Source: Vanrija pseudolonga (Eukaryota > Basidiomycota > Tremellomycetes > Trichosporonales > Trichosporonaceae). Taken from it: a stretch of DNA of 64,000 nt. Made by a program: the position numbers and the translations under genes. The stretch covers positions 1,984,001 through 2,048,000 of the forward strand of contig NC_085851.1 of assembly GCF_020906515.1 (NCBI RefSeq). The letters run 5' to 3'. Numbering within the stretch: the stretch's first letter is position 1; each line of letters opens with the position of its first letter. Positions 39,435 through 51,400 of this stretch are shown piece by piece. The notes under the pieces are model-generated. The model was not told where the DNA came from. It ran no database searches and saw nothing but the letters and a program-made list of their open reading frames with translations.

Positions 39435-42400
39435 TTACTCTTGTGACTGCGACACGCGCGCCATCCACTGTCGCAGGGTGTCGGACAGGACGGCGGGCAG
39501 AGCCTCGACGTCGCGGAGAACGACGTAGAACTCGAAGGGGAACGTGTCGAGGTAGCGCTGCATTTCGAGGCGCATCTCGCCGTTAACGTTCGTGTAGTTG
39601 ACCGTCTGCATCGAGAGGATGGACGTGCGCTGCTGCGGCGCACCGGGGGTGCTGGCGCCGCTGGTCGGTGCGGACGGCGCCGTGGTCGTCGAGGCCAGAG
39701 AGTCGACAATGAGGAAGACGATCATGACGCGCTCCTCAAGAGCGCGGCGCAGAAGCGTGCGCAGCTTGTTGTGGTCCTGGCAGACACCGTCCGAGATGAT
39801 GATCTGCAGCTGCCACAGGTCCGGCGCCGAGCTGCTCGCCGATTGCTTGTTCCGCGACTCGGCGAGGTAAGACAGGGTGCGCTCCACCAGCGCGGCAACG
39901 TCGGTGCGGTGCTGGTCAAACTTGAACGCACGCATTACCTTGGCACCGTCCGCGTCCGAGAAGGACTCGCCAAAGTCGTGAAGGATGTCGACACCCTCAC
40001 CGAACTTGGCAATCGACACCTGACCGACTTCGAGCTTGGTGAGTGCTTGCGACACAAGCGCGAGGGTCTGGTATGCCAGGTGCACCGAGTGCGACTCGGC
40101 CATACTGCGCGAGTCGTCGAGCGATAGGAGCACCTGATACTCGCGCCTCGAAGGCTTGGTGCGACGCAGCCAGATCTTGTCCTTGGTGTACTCGGACGCG
40201 ATGTACGGGATGATCTTGCGCATGTTGAGGCGCTTGCCGGTACGGAAGTCGCCCTGGAGTCGGGTAGCGAGCGTGGGCTCCAGGATGAGGCGCAGCTGCT
40301 CGCAGAGAGCGTACGAAAGGTCGGAGGTGAGGGCAGCGTACTGACGCCACTTGTCCTCGGCGCCGTCCTCGACATCGGCAACGGCGGCGGGGTCGGCAAC
40401 GGTCAGGTCGATCTCCTCCTCGTCCTCAACGTCGGGCTTGATCTCGGTGGCCAGGTCCTCGCCCTCGTCGACATCCATGGCGTCGGCAGCGTGGGTCGGG
40501 GCGTCACCGCCAATCTCGGCCTGAGTGAGCGCCTTCTCGGCATTGAGAGAGTCGGCAACCTCCTCCTTGTCGCGCTGAATGGATGCCTCGGTATCGTGTG
40601 GCGGGGGCATGTTCTGGACGGCGGTGGTGTCCTCGTCGTCCTCCATGCCGGGCTGCGGGCCCTCCTCGGCTTGCTCCTCGTCGTCGACAATCTTCAGGTC
40701 CTCGAGCTTTTGCTGCTCTTCGCGCGCCGGCCCAAGGGCCTGCATGCTGTCGTCCTGCTCCGCGTCGTTCATGTACTCGACCTGGCCCGGCGCCTGCTCA
40801 GGAGCCTCAGGGTTGTCGGAGGCCTCCTCGCGCTCAGTCTCGGCAAGAATCTCGTCGCGGCGGCGTCGGATCTCCTCCATGATGTCGCCAAGGCTGCGCT
40901 CCTGAGGCTGGTTCTGATCGGCAGGCAGAGGGGCGCCGCTCGAGTCAGTTGGCCCGGAGGCCTCCTCCTCGTCGGCACCGCCTGCACCCTGGGGCGCGCT
41001 GGACGCAGCACTGGTCGTCAGCAAACAGCTTCAGCTCACAACTCACCCTTCGGCTTCAGCCTCGGCCTCTTCCTGCTCCTCAGTAGCGCCCTCCTCGCCC
41101 TCCATGTCCTCGTCCTTCTCAGCCTCCTCCTTGTTTGCGGAGCCCTGGCCGCGACCAGAAGCCGCAGCCTCCTGGGCGGTCGCATCGTTGGAGGCGCTCA
41201 TGTCGAGGTTCTGCGTGTCGGCCTCCTCCTGCTCAGGGTCGGCGTCGTTCTCCGTAGCGCCAGTCGCGTCCGGAGCATTCTCGTCATCCTCGCCGCCCTC
41301 CTGGTCAGAGGTGATGCCGTTGTCCTCGGGCTCCATCCCCTCCTCCTCCTCTCCCTCTGGCATGTTGATGTCGTCGTCGAAAGCCTCGTCGTTGTCTTCG
41401 TCCATCTTGTCGTCATCGTCGTCACCGAGGTCCAGGTCCTCTGGAAGGTCGAGGTTCTCGCCCTCGGGCGCGGCAACGTTGTCCTGCTGCGGCGCCTGGT
41501 CGGGTCCCTCGTTGTCGTCGTCCATCTCACCGTCGTCGTGCTCCTCAAACTCGTCGCCCTCGCCCTCCTCGTCCTCGCCTTGTGGTTGCTGGGTATCTTC
41601 GTGCTGGGTATCGTTTTCCTTGGACTCGGGTTCCTCCTTCGGCTCGTCCTTGTTCTTCTTCTTGTCCTCCTTCTGGCCGTCCTTGGCCGAGAGCTCCGAC
41701 TCGCCAGTCTCCTGGTTCTTCTCGTTCATGAGATCCTCACGGCTCTCCTCTTCCTTCTTCTCCTCCTCTTCGCCCTCCCAGAACTTCTCATCGACAGCTC
41801 CAGGGTCGAGCGGGTCGACATCGCCAACGTGTTCGTCGAGATCGTCGTCCTCCTCGTCGCCGTCATCGTTCTTGTCGTCGTCGTCCTTCTCCTTTGAATC
41901 CTCGAGGGCACCTTCAAAGTCGTTCTCCATCGACACCGCGTCGTCGTCATCATCATCGTCGTTGTCGCCCTTCTCCTGCTCCTCCTCCTCTTCACCACGA
42001 AGGCCCTCGACCTGGCTCTCGTCCGTGATCTCCTCACTGACGTTCTTGTCGCCAGATCCAGAGCCCATACCAGTGCCCTCGACCTCGCCGTCCGCTCCAT
42101 CGTCCTTGTCGTTCTTGGACTCTTCCTGCGGCTTGCAGAAGCCCTTCTGCGCAATGTCGAGCATGACGCGGGCGACCACATAGTTCAGCTTGAAGATTGA
42201 CTTGGTAGACTGCACGTGGGCGGCAACTGCCGCGCCGTACGTCTCGGCCAGCGTCTCAACGAAAGGAAGAACGCGGGCGAGGGCGGCAGGAGCGGCGGTC
42301 GATTCGTGGTTGTCGAGCTCGCCGGCCAGCGTCGACGCAAAGGCTTTGACACGCGCGACAATCTCCGAAATGCGGAGCGATGCGACAGACTTGGCCTGGC

Positions 42401-45400
42401 GCGAAAGCGACGTTGGGATATGGGGGTACTCATCGTCCTTGGCCTCGGCCTGTGGTGTCGTGTCGATAGACTGAGCAACAACAAGCAGCGCCTGGAGAAG
42501 CGAGTCACTATCGTTCCAGATAGACTCAGACAGCGGCTGGGCGGCGTCCAGAGACTTGGCAGCCGACATTGCCTGGGCAATATCACGGAGGGGAGCAAAG
42601 AGGTGGCGAAGTTCAGGTGACGCCGTGGCACGAGCCTCAGCAGCCTCAGAGACGCGCCGAGCAAGGTCAGCCACGCGAGTGACAAGCGTCGCCTCATCGT
42701 GACCAAACAGTGACCAGCCAGCCTCGCGGCTAGAAGACAGCGCCGCCTCGAGGGCGGTCACCAGAAGGCTCGATTCGAGGCGCAAGTCCTGCACAGACGC
42801 GAGGTCGTGCGTCCCGACGTGGGTGCCCTGCAGCTCGCGGAATTGGCGAACGCCGTCCTCGACCTCCTTGAGCGCCTCGTGGAGGTGGCCGACTTCGAGC
42901 TCGGCAGTCGTGAGCGCGCTGTGGAGCTCGGCACCACCCGCAATGGCCGAGGCCTTCGCACCGTGGTGCAGGCGGCGGAGCATGGCGTTGAGCTTGTTGA
43001 GCTGCTCGAGCTGCGTAGCGAGGATGACGTGCTCGCCCAGCGCGGCATTGAACAGCGACTCGCAAAAGCCGATACCGCGCGCCAGGTCTTGCGAAGCAAT
43101 GTCCGGGCTGTGGCCGTTGAATGCAGCGCGCAGGGCCGTCATGAGAACCGCCTGGCGGTGAGAGTAGTCGGCAACCTTGGTCACGGCCGCCATGTCGAAC
43201 GCCACAGGCAGGTCGGTAGCCACCAGACCCTGCATACCAGCCAGCCAAGTGGTCGACTGCTGGCGCGCAAGCTTGTCGGCAGGCACGCTCTGCGAGAAGC
43301 CCGAGGCGCGGAGCGACTTGAGCAAGTCGGCGAACGCCTTGCGTTTCCGGCTGGTCAAGTTGTTGACAATCTTGGTGTTCTCCTTAGTGAGAGTGGCGGG
43401 GGTGGCCTTGCGAAGGTCCTCGGCCGACTCGATGATGTTGATAGCCATCGACTCGAGCTGCTCCGACTCGGTAGCGTTCACGGCCTCGCGAGCACGGGTG
43501 TGAACCGTGGTGTATCGGGCAAACGTCTCGTCCAGCTTGGCAAGGATGGATGGCACGGCAGGCGGCACCTCTGTACGCGTAGCCACAGCGGCAGCGTTCA
43601 GCGGCGTGACTTCAAACAGGTTCGTCCGCACGGCTGCCACAGTCGTCGCCGAGTCCTGTGGACAGACCGAGTTCATGTCCATCATGATCGGCGCGACGGG
43701 CTGCATGAGCACTTCGCGGAACTTGCGGATGTTCTTGTGCAGCTGGCGATGCGACTTCTGGGCGCTAGCCTTGAGAGCGAAGACATTGATATCCTTCCAG
43801 CTCGCGAGCTTGACGTAGTCCTTGACCGCCCCGTCGATAATCTTGCGCTGGCGCTGAAGGGACTCGGCGACGTTCGGCGCGAACAGGCGCGCATTCGCGA
43901 TGACATTGCGCAGGAGGCTCGCAATCTTGGTGAGCGCAGCCGCGCCCGTCGCCTCAGCGGACACGAGCTCGGTCGCCATGCGCTGGAACGCAGAGAGCAC
44001 ACCAAGGCGGTACTCGTACTGGCCGAGGGTCGCGTGAGTGATGTACTGCGACACAACGGGGAGGGCAGTCTCAAGGTACTTGTCGATATCCTCGGCGCCG
44101 ACGGTGCCGTGAATAAGCGCGCCATACAGGCGGAGCGTGAACTCCTCGTCGGGGACAACGTAGAGGTCGGCCTGGTCGTCGAGGAGGCGAACCCACGACG
44201 CGAGCTCGAGACGGCGCCACGCGACAATGAGGCTCGAGAACTCGAGCTGGAAGTTCTTGAGTGAGTTGTCACGGTTGGCGTACGGCTCCCAGTCGTCCGT
44301 GTGGAGCAGGAGAGACTCGAGCGCCGCAAGCACCTTGGCGATGGGGCTACGGACATCGAGGTTGAGGATACGCAGCACACGGTCGCGAATGTGCTGCAGG
44401 ACCATCTGGTCTGGCCACTCAGCCACAAGCTCATCGAGGCGTGTGCGCAGGCGGTCGAGAATGGCGTTGGCCTTGCGAACCTCAAACTCGTTGGGCGAGA
44501 AGTAGAAGTTGGACTTGGCACTCGCCGTCTTGATGTCGGCGTGGCGGCGGTGCAGCGTAGCAACCTGGAACGCGAGCGAGTTCGCGTCAAGGTCGTCCTT
44601 GAATGCGTCGGGCTTGAACAGCGCCAGCACGTCATCAATGGCAGCCTTGAGGGTGCTGTTGAGCGCAGACGAGTTCTTGGCCCCAAAGGAGCCAACAACC
44701 AGGGCGTGGAAGGCCGAGATCTGCGGCGAGTTGAACTTGGCCTTGCCCTTGTGCACCGGCTCCTCCTCATCTTCAACCTTCTTTTCCTCGAGGTCGTCGC
44801 CATCGAAAGTAGGGAAGAGCTGGGCAAACTCCTTCTCCTCGAGTTCCTCGTCGGAGAGCACTTCGATATCGGTCTTGCGGACACGGTAGAGACTCTCCTC
44901 CTCCTGCTTCTCCTGGGCTTCACGGAGGCGGATAGCGCTCCACGTGGCGTAGAGGCGGTCGAGACCGCTCACGAGGCCGGGGATGTGGGCCACGCGCTGC
45001 TCAGGCTGCACAGCGTCGCGGGCATGCGCGAGTGTGATGAGCAGGTCGGTGCGGATACCCTGCGCCGAGGGATCGCCCTTGGGAACAGGGAGAGACTGCA
45101 GGACAGGGAGCGAGGCGACAGCCGGGAACGACACGATGGGCGTGACAGCCGCCGGGGGTGCAGCATTGCGCAGCTCAAGAGCACGCGCAAGACACCGCAT
45201 ACCGAGCTTGGAGAAGAGGATGGCGGTCGCGATAGGCTGCGACAGGTCCTCAAGGTCGGTGTAGTTGGCCGTGATGCGCTGAACGAAAGCACCCGAAGCG
45301 AGCTGGAAGGCGTCCTCGCGAGCCGCAGCGTTGGACTGGTCCTGAGCCAGTGCGTCAACGAGCGAAGCAGCACCCTTGTCGCTGAACACGTCGCCGAGGA

Positions 45401-48400
45401 ACGAAAAGACCTCGTTGAACAGGTGTCCCAGGCGAGCAGCGTTGGTCGGTCGGTCGATCGTAGGGCCAAGGTTTTCCTGCTCGGCCGTAAGGGCAGCGAT
45501 GCGCTCAGTCAGAGCATCTGCACGCTCCGAGTCGCTGGCGCCCTTGAGGGTGTCTTCGGACTGGCGGACAACATCGAGCTCCTCCTCGGCGAGCGCCAGC
45601 TGGGAGGCGACAACCTCACCAAGGAGGACACGCCTGACTCCGGGGTCGATAGGGACGTTGGTAACAAAGAGGTCAAGAATGAACCTCGACAGTCCGTTCC
45701 ACAGGTGACCAGCCGCAGTGAGGCTCTGCTCACGCTGAGCCTCAGCGAGGGCGGGAGCAAGGCGGTTGGAGAATGACTCCCGGAGGTAGGCGAAGGCCGC
45801 CTCCTCCTCCCGGGTCGTAGGGGCGGTGTCACGCCTGAGGACAGGGTTGCCAGCTTCGTCCACGGCACCAGAGGTACCGAAAGCGCCGAGGATGACAAGC
45901 AGCAGAACGTGCGCCACACCGAGCGCCTTGTTCACGCGGTCGTGGTCGCGGCCCGCGCTCCACAGAGTGCTCTGAGTGGCGAAGTTGAGGGCGTCGTCCA
46001 TGACGGCGATCTGGGCCATTGGAACTGTCTTGATGGCGCTGAAGCGGAGCGACGACGCGAGGCCGACGGGTGCGAAGAGCGTGCCGGGGCTGCCTTCGTG
46101 CCACAGGCGGCGGAGCCAGCCGCCAATGGCGCCGAAAACGCGTCCAGTCGAGGCGTCGCCGAGCAGACCCTGGATCTGGAGCAGATCCTCCGGGCGTGAG
46201 TCGGTGGAACCGGCCAGCAGGGCCAGAGTCTTCTCGTTAGACGTCTTGTGAACAACCACCTCGGTGAGGAGGTCGAGCTCGATGACTCGAGCGACAGCGG
46301 CATTGGACCACGGCTTGTCGCTCGCAGTTGACTCCTCGAGAACGGGGCGACGAGGAAGGGAGTCGATGAGCGTGGATAGCTCGGCAACGACCTCCTCGGT
46401 CAGGTTCTTGGAAGCAGCAGCCAGGGCGTAAACGGCGTTCAGGCGTAGCTTGAGGTCAGACACACCGTCGAGGCGAGCGACGAGAGATGCCAGGGTGGCG
46501 CGGTCCTGCGTAGACAGTTGACCGGCACGGAAGAGCGACCAGACCGGCGCCTGGCCGAGACCAGTGGTCAACTGCGTGGCCTTGGCAAGCTTCTGAACCG
46601 AGGCAAAAGCCGCCTTGGTGATAGAAGCAGGAAGCAGAGCAAGTTGGTCCTGGAGCCAGGACGCGAGGAGCTGGATCGACGAGTAGTCGAAAGTGTCCGA
46701 CTTGGAGTGCTCCTCTACGAGGTTGAGAAGCATAGCAATCGACTCGGTCGCGCCTAACTGCCCGGCGGGGTCGGCCGAGGAGAGGGACGACAGCGCGAGC
46801 TCGGGGACGAGGTCGCGGAGCAGGGTGAGGAAAGGGTACACCGTGTCACCGACGGTGGGCTTGCGACGCGAGGACGCGCGGCGTGCAGAGTGGGCTGAGA
46901 GCGCAAGAATCGACTTGCCGTTGGCGGTGTCTGCGATCCAGGCGTCGGTGCTCTCCTTGGAAACGAGGTTGCGCAGGGCGACCTGCAAAGCGTGGAAGAG
47001 GGCAAAAGGCGCAGGCAGCGCGACGTTCGGGTCGAGCGAAGCGTCGAAAGGCAGCTCGGCGACAAGTGGCGGGGTGATGCCATTCGCTGCGAGGCCGTTC
47101 GCGTACGACGCTAAAGTCGAAGCCACGGCGGGCTGGGCGAGGAACTGCACTGCCTGGGCCAGGAGGGCATCATTCTCGTCGCCGAGGTGGGCGAAGCGAG
47201 CGAGGAGTGGCAGGGCCACCTGGCTCTGAAGAGCGGCCAGATTGGCGGCAAATGGCGCAGCCGCGACCTCCGGGACGTACGACGCATGAAGCTTCTCCGT
47301 GGAGCGGAGCACCGCCGACTCGGAGAGCGCGAACGAAGCGGGCACGTTGACGGCGTATGCCTCGGGCGGGGCGTCGACAAAGAGCTCGACACCACGGTTC
47401 CTCATGGCACGCGACAGCTCACCGTGGCGTGGGTCGTAGGTCATGAACAGGCGGAAGTTGGGGTGCGGCGTGATGACCTCCGGCACACCTGACGCCGAGC
47501 CCTTCTCACTCATGACGAGGACACCGTCGATCTCACAGAGCGAGTTGAGACGGTCGAGCACTGACGCGCTGCACAAGTTGGCGTCCGAGACCAGGAACCA
47601 ACCACCGGTGCGGATGGCATCGAGGAGCTGGCCGTCGACCCATGCGAAGCCCGAGGCGTTGGGGCTCGCGCGTGCGACGTCGGCAACAGCGTGCTGCGCT
47701 GCGGTGGTGTCGACAACGGTCGAGAGCTCGCCGAGAATGCTCGAGGCGCACTCGACAAGTGCAGTAACGGCGTCGAGCTGGCGGGGATCGTTACAGCGCT
47801 CCCTCGCAGCCTTGAGCTCCGCCACACGGGCAGACGCTGCAGAGTGCACCTCGGCAGCCTTCTCCATCACGCGGCGGGTAGCCTGCAGCGCGTGGTCGAT
47901 GACGCGGAAGGCGTCTTGCTGCTCGAATGTGCCGAGTATCTCGGACGTGTCGACACCGGGGTGCATGGCGAACTCGCCGAGGGGGCGGCCAGCAGCTGAC
48001 GCGATGGCACGGACGAGGTCACGCTTGCCACGGCCATTGTCACCGGCAAGAATGACCAGCCAGCCCATCTCGACAGTCTTCAAGATGCTCTCGGCGAGAG
48101 GAAGCTGGTGAGGCGCAATCTCGAGGTCGACCGTCGCGGCGTGAGCGCGCGGAACGGCGGCGTGTCCGATCTGCAGCCACGAAGGCGCGACGAACGGCAC
48201 AGGACGGGTAAACTCTGGCGCCATCTCGAACACGGACTCAAAGACACGGGCAACAGCGGCCCTGTCGGCGAGGTTGCGGAAGCGCTGGAGGTACACCGTG
48301 CGGAGGTGCTCGATCGGATGCGCAGTCAACTCGAGACCGTTGCGCTTTGCGAGCAGACCGAACCAGCGGAACAGGTCACGCAGGTTGAACTCCCAGGGCG

Positions 48401-51400
48401 ACCCCTCGCGACCAATGGTACGCGTCACCATGGTGGCCTCACGGATCGCCTCGTTGAAGGTGATCATCTGCTGGACAACCTCCACAGGGGCGGAAGAGTT
48501 GAGCCCACGGCAGATGAGGAGCAAGTCCTCGGGGGTGTGCTCCTGTAGGTAGACCTTGGTAAAACGGTTCAAGAAGGACTTGGGGAGACCCTTACGTCCA
48601 CCTCCTTGTGTCAACGGGTTCTGAGCCGCAAAGACACGGAAGTCTGGGTGACGGTCGAACGAGCGGCCCAGTTCGGGGATGTAGACGGTTCCACGGTGGT
48701 CGAGAACGGCGTTGAGACCTTCAAGCACGGTCTGGGACGCGAGGTTCATCTCGTCCAGCAGGACCCAGTCGCCCTTCTGCATGGCGTCGAGGAAGGCAGC
48801 GTCGCGCCACTGGAACTCGCCAGCGGCGCCGCCCTCAACGGGCAAGTCGGAGCCGAAAAGGTCGATGAGGTCAGTCTGGTCCGACAAGTTGATACGCTGG
48901 AGGGTAGCACCGGCAGTAGCGGCCAGGGCGGAGACCAAGCTGGTCTTGCCGACACCGGGGGAGCCTTCAAGCAAGATGGCTTTGGGCAGCTGGCAGCCAC
49001 GGAGGACGCGCATGGCGTTCAGGGCGGTCGTGGGGGCTTCAAAGCGGAATGCCGTGTCCGAGACGGGGACCTCGCCGCGCTGAATACTGAAGCCGCCGAT
49101 CGAAACAGTAGTCGGCGTGACTACGAACGTGGCGTCGGACGGCGCAGAAGTGTCGTCGCCAAGTGTAGACGCCATCTTGGTGAGCACCTCCATGCACTCC
49201 CTCCTGAGCGTCGCCACTGTCGCCGTCGACGAGCCAGCGACCTGAGGAAGCGACTCGAGACCATCAACAATGACCATCTGTCCACCGTGGTGGAACGAAG
49301 CGGGGACGGACAGAGTGCCGCTGTCGTACATCTGGTTGGAGAAGTTGACCCAGGCAAGGATATCACGAAGACCCAAGCCGCTCGAGTCGCCAACGCGCTC
49401 GCCAAACCAGTTGATAAAGTCGAGGATCAATGGTCCGGAGGGGATGAGCGCGTCGTGGCGCCACGACTGGCCGATGATTTGGAGCATGTCCTCGCGGTTG
49501 CCGAGGGCAGGCACCCAGATCTCGGTGAAACGGTTACGCAGCGCAGGCGAGAGCTCTTTTTTTCCAAAGTCTCCACCGGGGTTCATGGTCGCGACGACAT
49601 GGAAACGGGGGTTGGCGACAATGGTCGCCTCGTCAATGTCCACGCCACCCTTCTCTGCCAGGACGAGGGTACGTCCTGGTTCGAGCACCGAGTTGAGACG
49701 CTCAAGCACCGAGTCGTCGGCGAGCGAGACCTCGTCGAGAAGGAGCAAGTCGCCGTCGGTCATGGCGTGGATGAGTGGGCCGTCAACCCATTCGAACAGC
49801 GCTGAGAACTTCTTGATCTCGCGCTGGATGTCCAGGACGGTGGCACGGTCAACACCCTCAGTCTTGAGAAGCTGAGAGCACAGGGCAGCCAGGTCATCAT
49901 CGGTAGCGGCCGGGTCGACAGTGGTCAGCTCGCTGAGACGAGCGACGACCTTGGCGCGACGTTCGAGCCTGTTTCGCACCGGACGCTGGCTACCGAGCAG
50001 ATCCGCAGTCTCCATGTTCTGGTGACAGTTGATGCCGACAAGCTTCTGGCCAAACGCAGCGGCGAGGACCTCGCACACCGACGTCTTACCACAACCCGTC
50101 TCACCGACGAGCAGAACCGGCTCGTCGTGCGCCGATGCCGTGGCGACAAGCGTGAACAGACGCTGCATGGCGCGGGTCCACACCATGCCACTCTTGGGCA
50201 CCTCCTTGAAGGGCAGGCGGGAGAAGATGTTGTCGTTGCCGAAAAGCTGGTACATGTTGTCGACGTCGATCTTGACCTTCATGATCTTTTCAATGACCTC
50301 CTGGATGACGACCTTGTCCTCGTCGGCACGGGCGCGCTCCGCAAGAAGCATGTAGCCATCGTTGGCGAGCTGCTCGTATCCGACGGCGCCACGCTCGGCC
50401 CATCGGAAGAGGTCACGCAGGGTTGCGAATGAGGACTTGGACTCAAAGACACGCGACGCCTGACGGCGGTGACGGAGCTCCTCAAACACCTGGACAATCT
50501 TCTTGGCGTACGTCGGCGCGATCGCACAGCGCTGGCACAAGATTGTCTCGAGCTCGTCCTTTGGCACGTCGTCAAAGTGAACCTCAAGGAAACGGTTTCG
50601 GAAGGCACGCGAAAGGACCTTGCGGCCGGCGTACAGACCCGGAGGGTTCTGCGTGGCAAAGAGGATGAAGTTTGGGTGGGGCTTGATCACCTCCTGCGTC
50701 TCGGGGATAACCAGCTCGCGGTTGTCGTCAAGGAGACGGTTGAGAGCCTCAAGGACATCGGTCGGGGCGAGGTTCAACTCGTCAAGGACGATCCAGTGGC
50801 CCTGCCTGACAGCAGTGACAAGCAAACCCTCCTGGAAGACGAGGTTGCCCGTCTGGGGGTCGGTGACATAGGTGCCGAGGTACTCCTGAATGTCCGTGTG
50901 CTCGTGGTTGTTGATACGCACAAACCTGTGGCCCGTTTGGCGCGCAAGGAACTCGACAGCAGAGGTCTTACCAGCAGAGGTGGGACCCTGGATGAGCACG
51001 GGGTACCGCTTGGTCAGGATGACACGGGCAAGGTCCGAGAGCTTGGCCTGCACGGACGGCGTGATAATGTACCGTGACTCGCCGGCCGGCGGCAATGGTC
51101 CTCGCTTGAGCCAGAAAGCGCCGAAACGGACATAGTCGTCGGCGTCGAGTCCAGGAGGGAGGGTAGGCACCTGGGCCAGGACGGCACGAGCGTTCTTCAT
51201 GGGCCCGAGGATGTACTTTTCCAGCACCTCCTTGGCCTTCCGCGATGACTCGGCGTCAAGGGACATCGTGAACGCCATGAGAGTGCCCTCCCAAAGGCCG
51301 CGGCGGAGGCCGAAGATGGGCGCCGACTGAACTGCAAACATGAGCGAACGCGCGAGCGTTCGCATGCTGTAGTGCGGGGCAGCGTTGGAACCGTCGACAA

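Noticed and set aside
40491-41897. Long + strand open frame coding a Leu/Val-rich protein
   Set aside because: It is the antisense of the Glu/Asp-rich part of midasin; the GAG/GAC codons produce CTC/GTC on the other strand.
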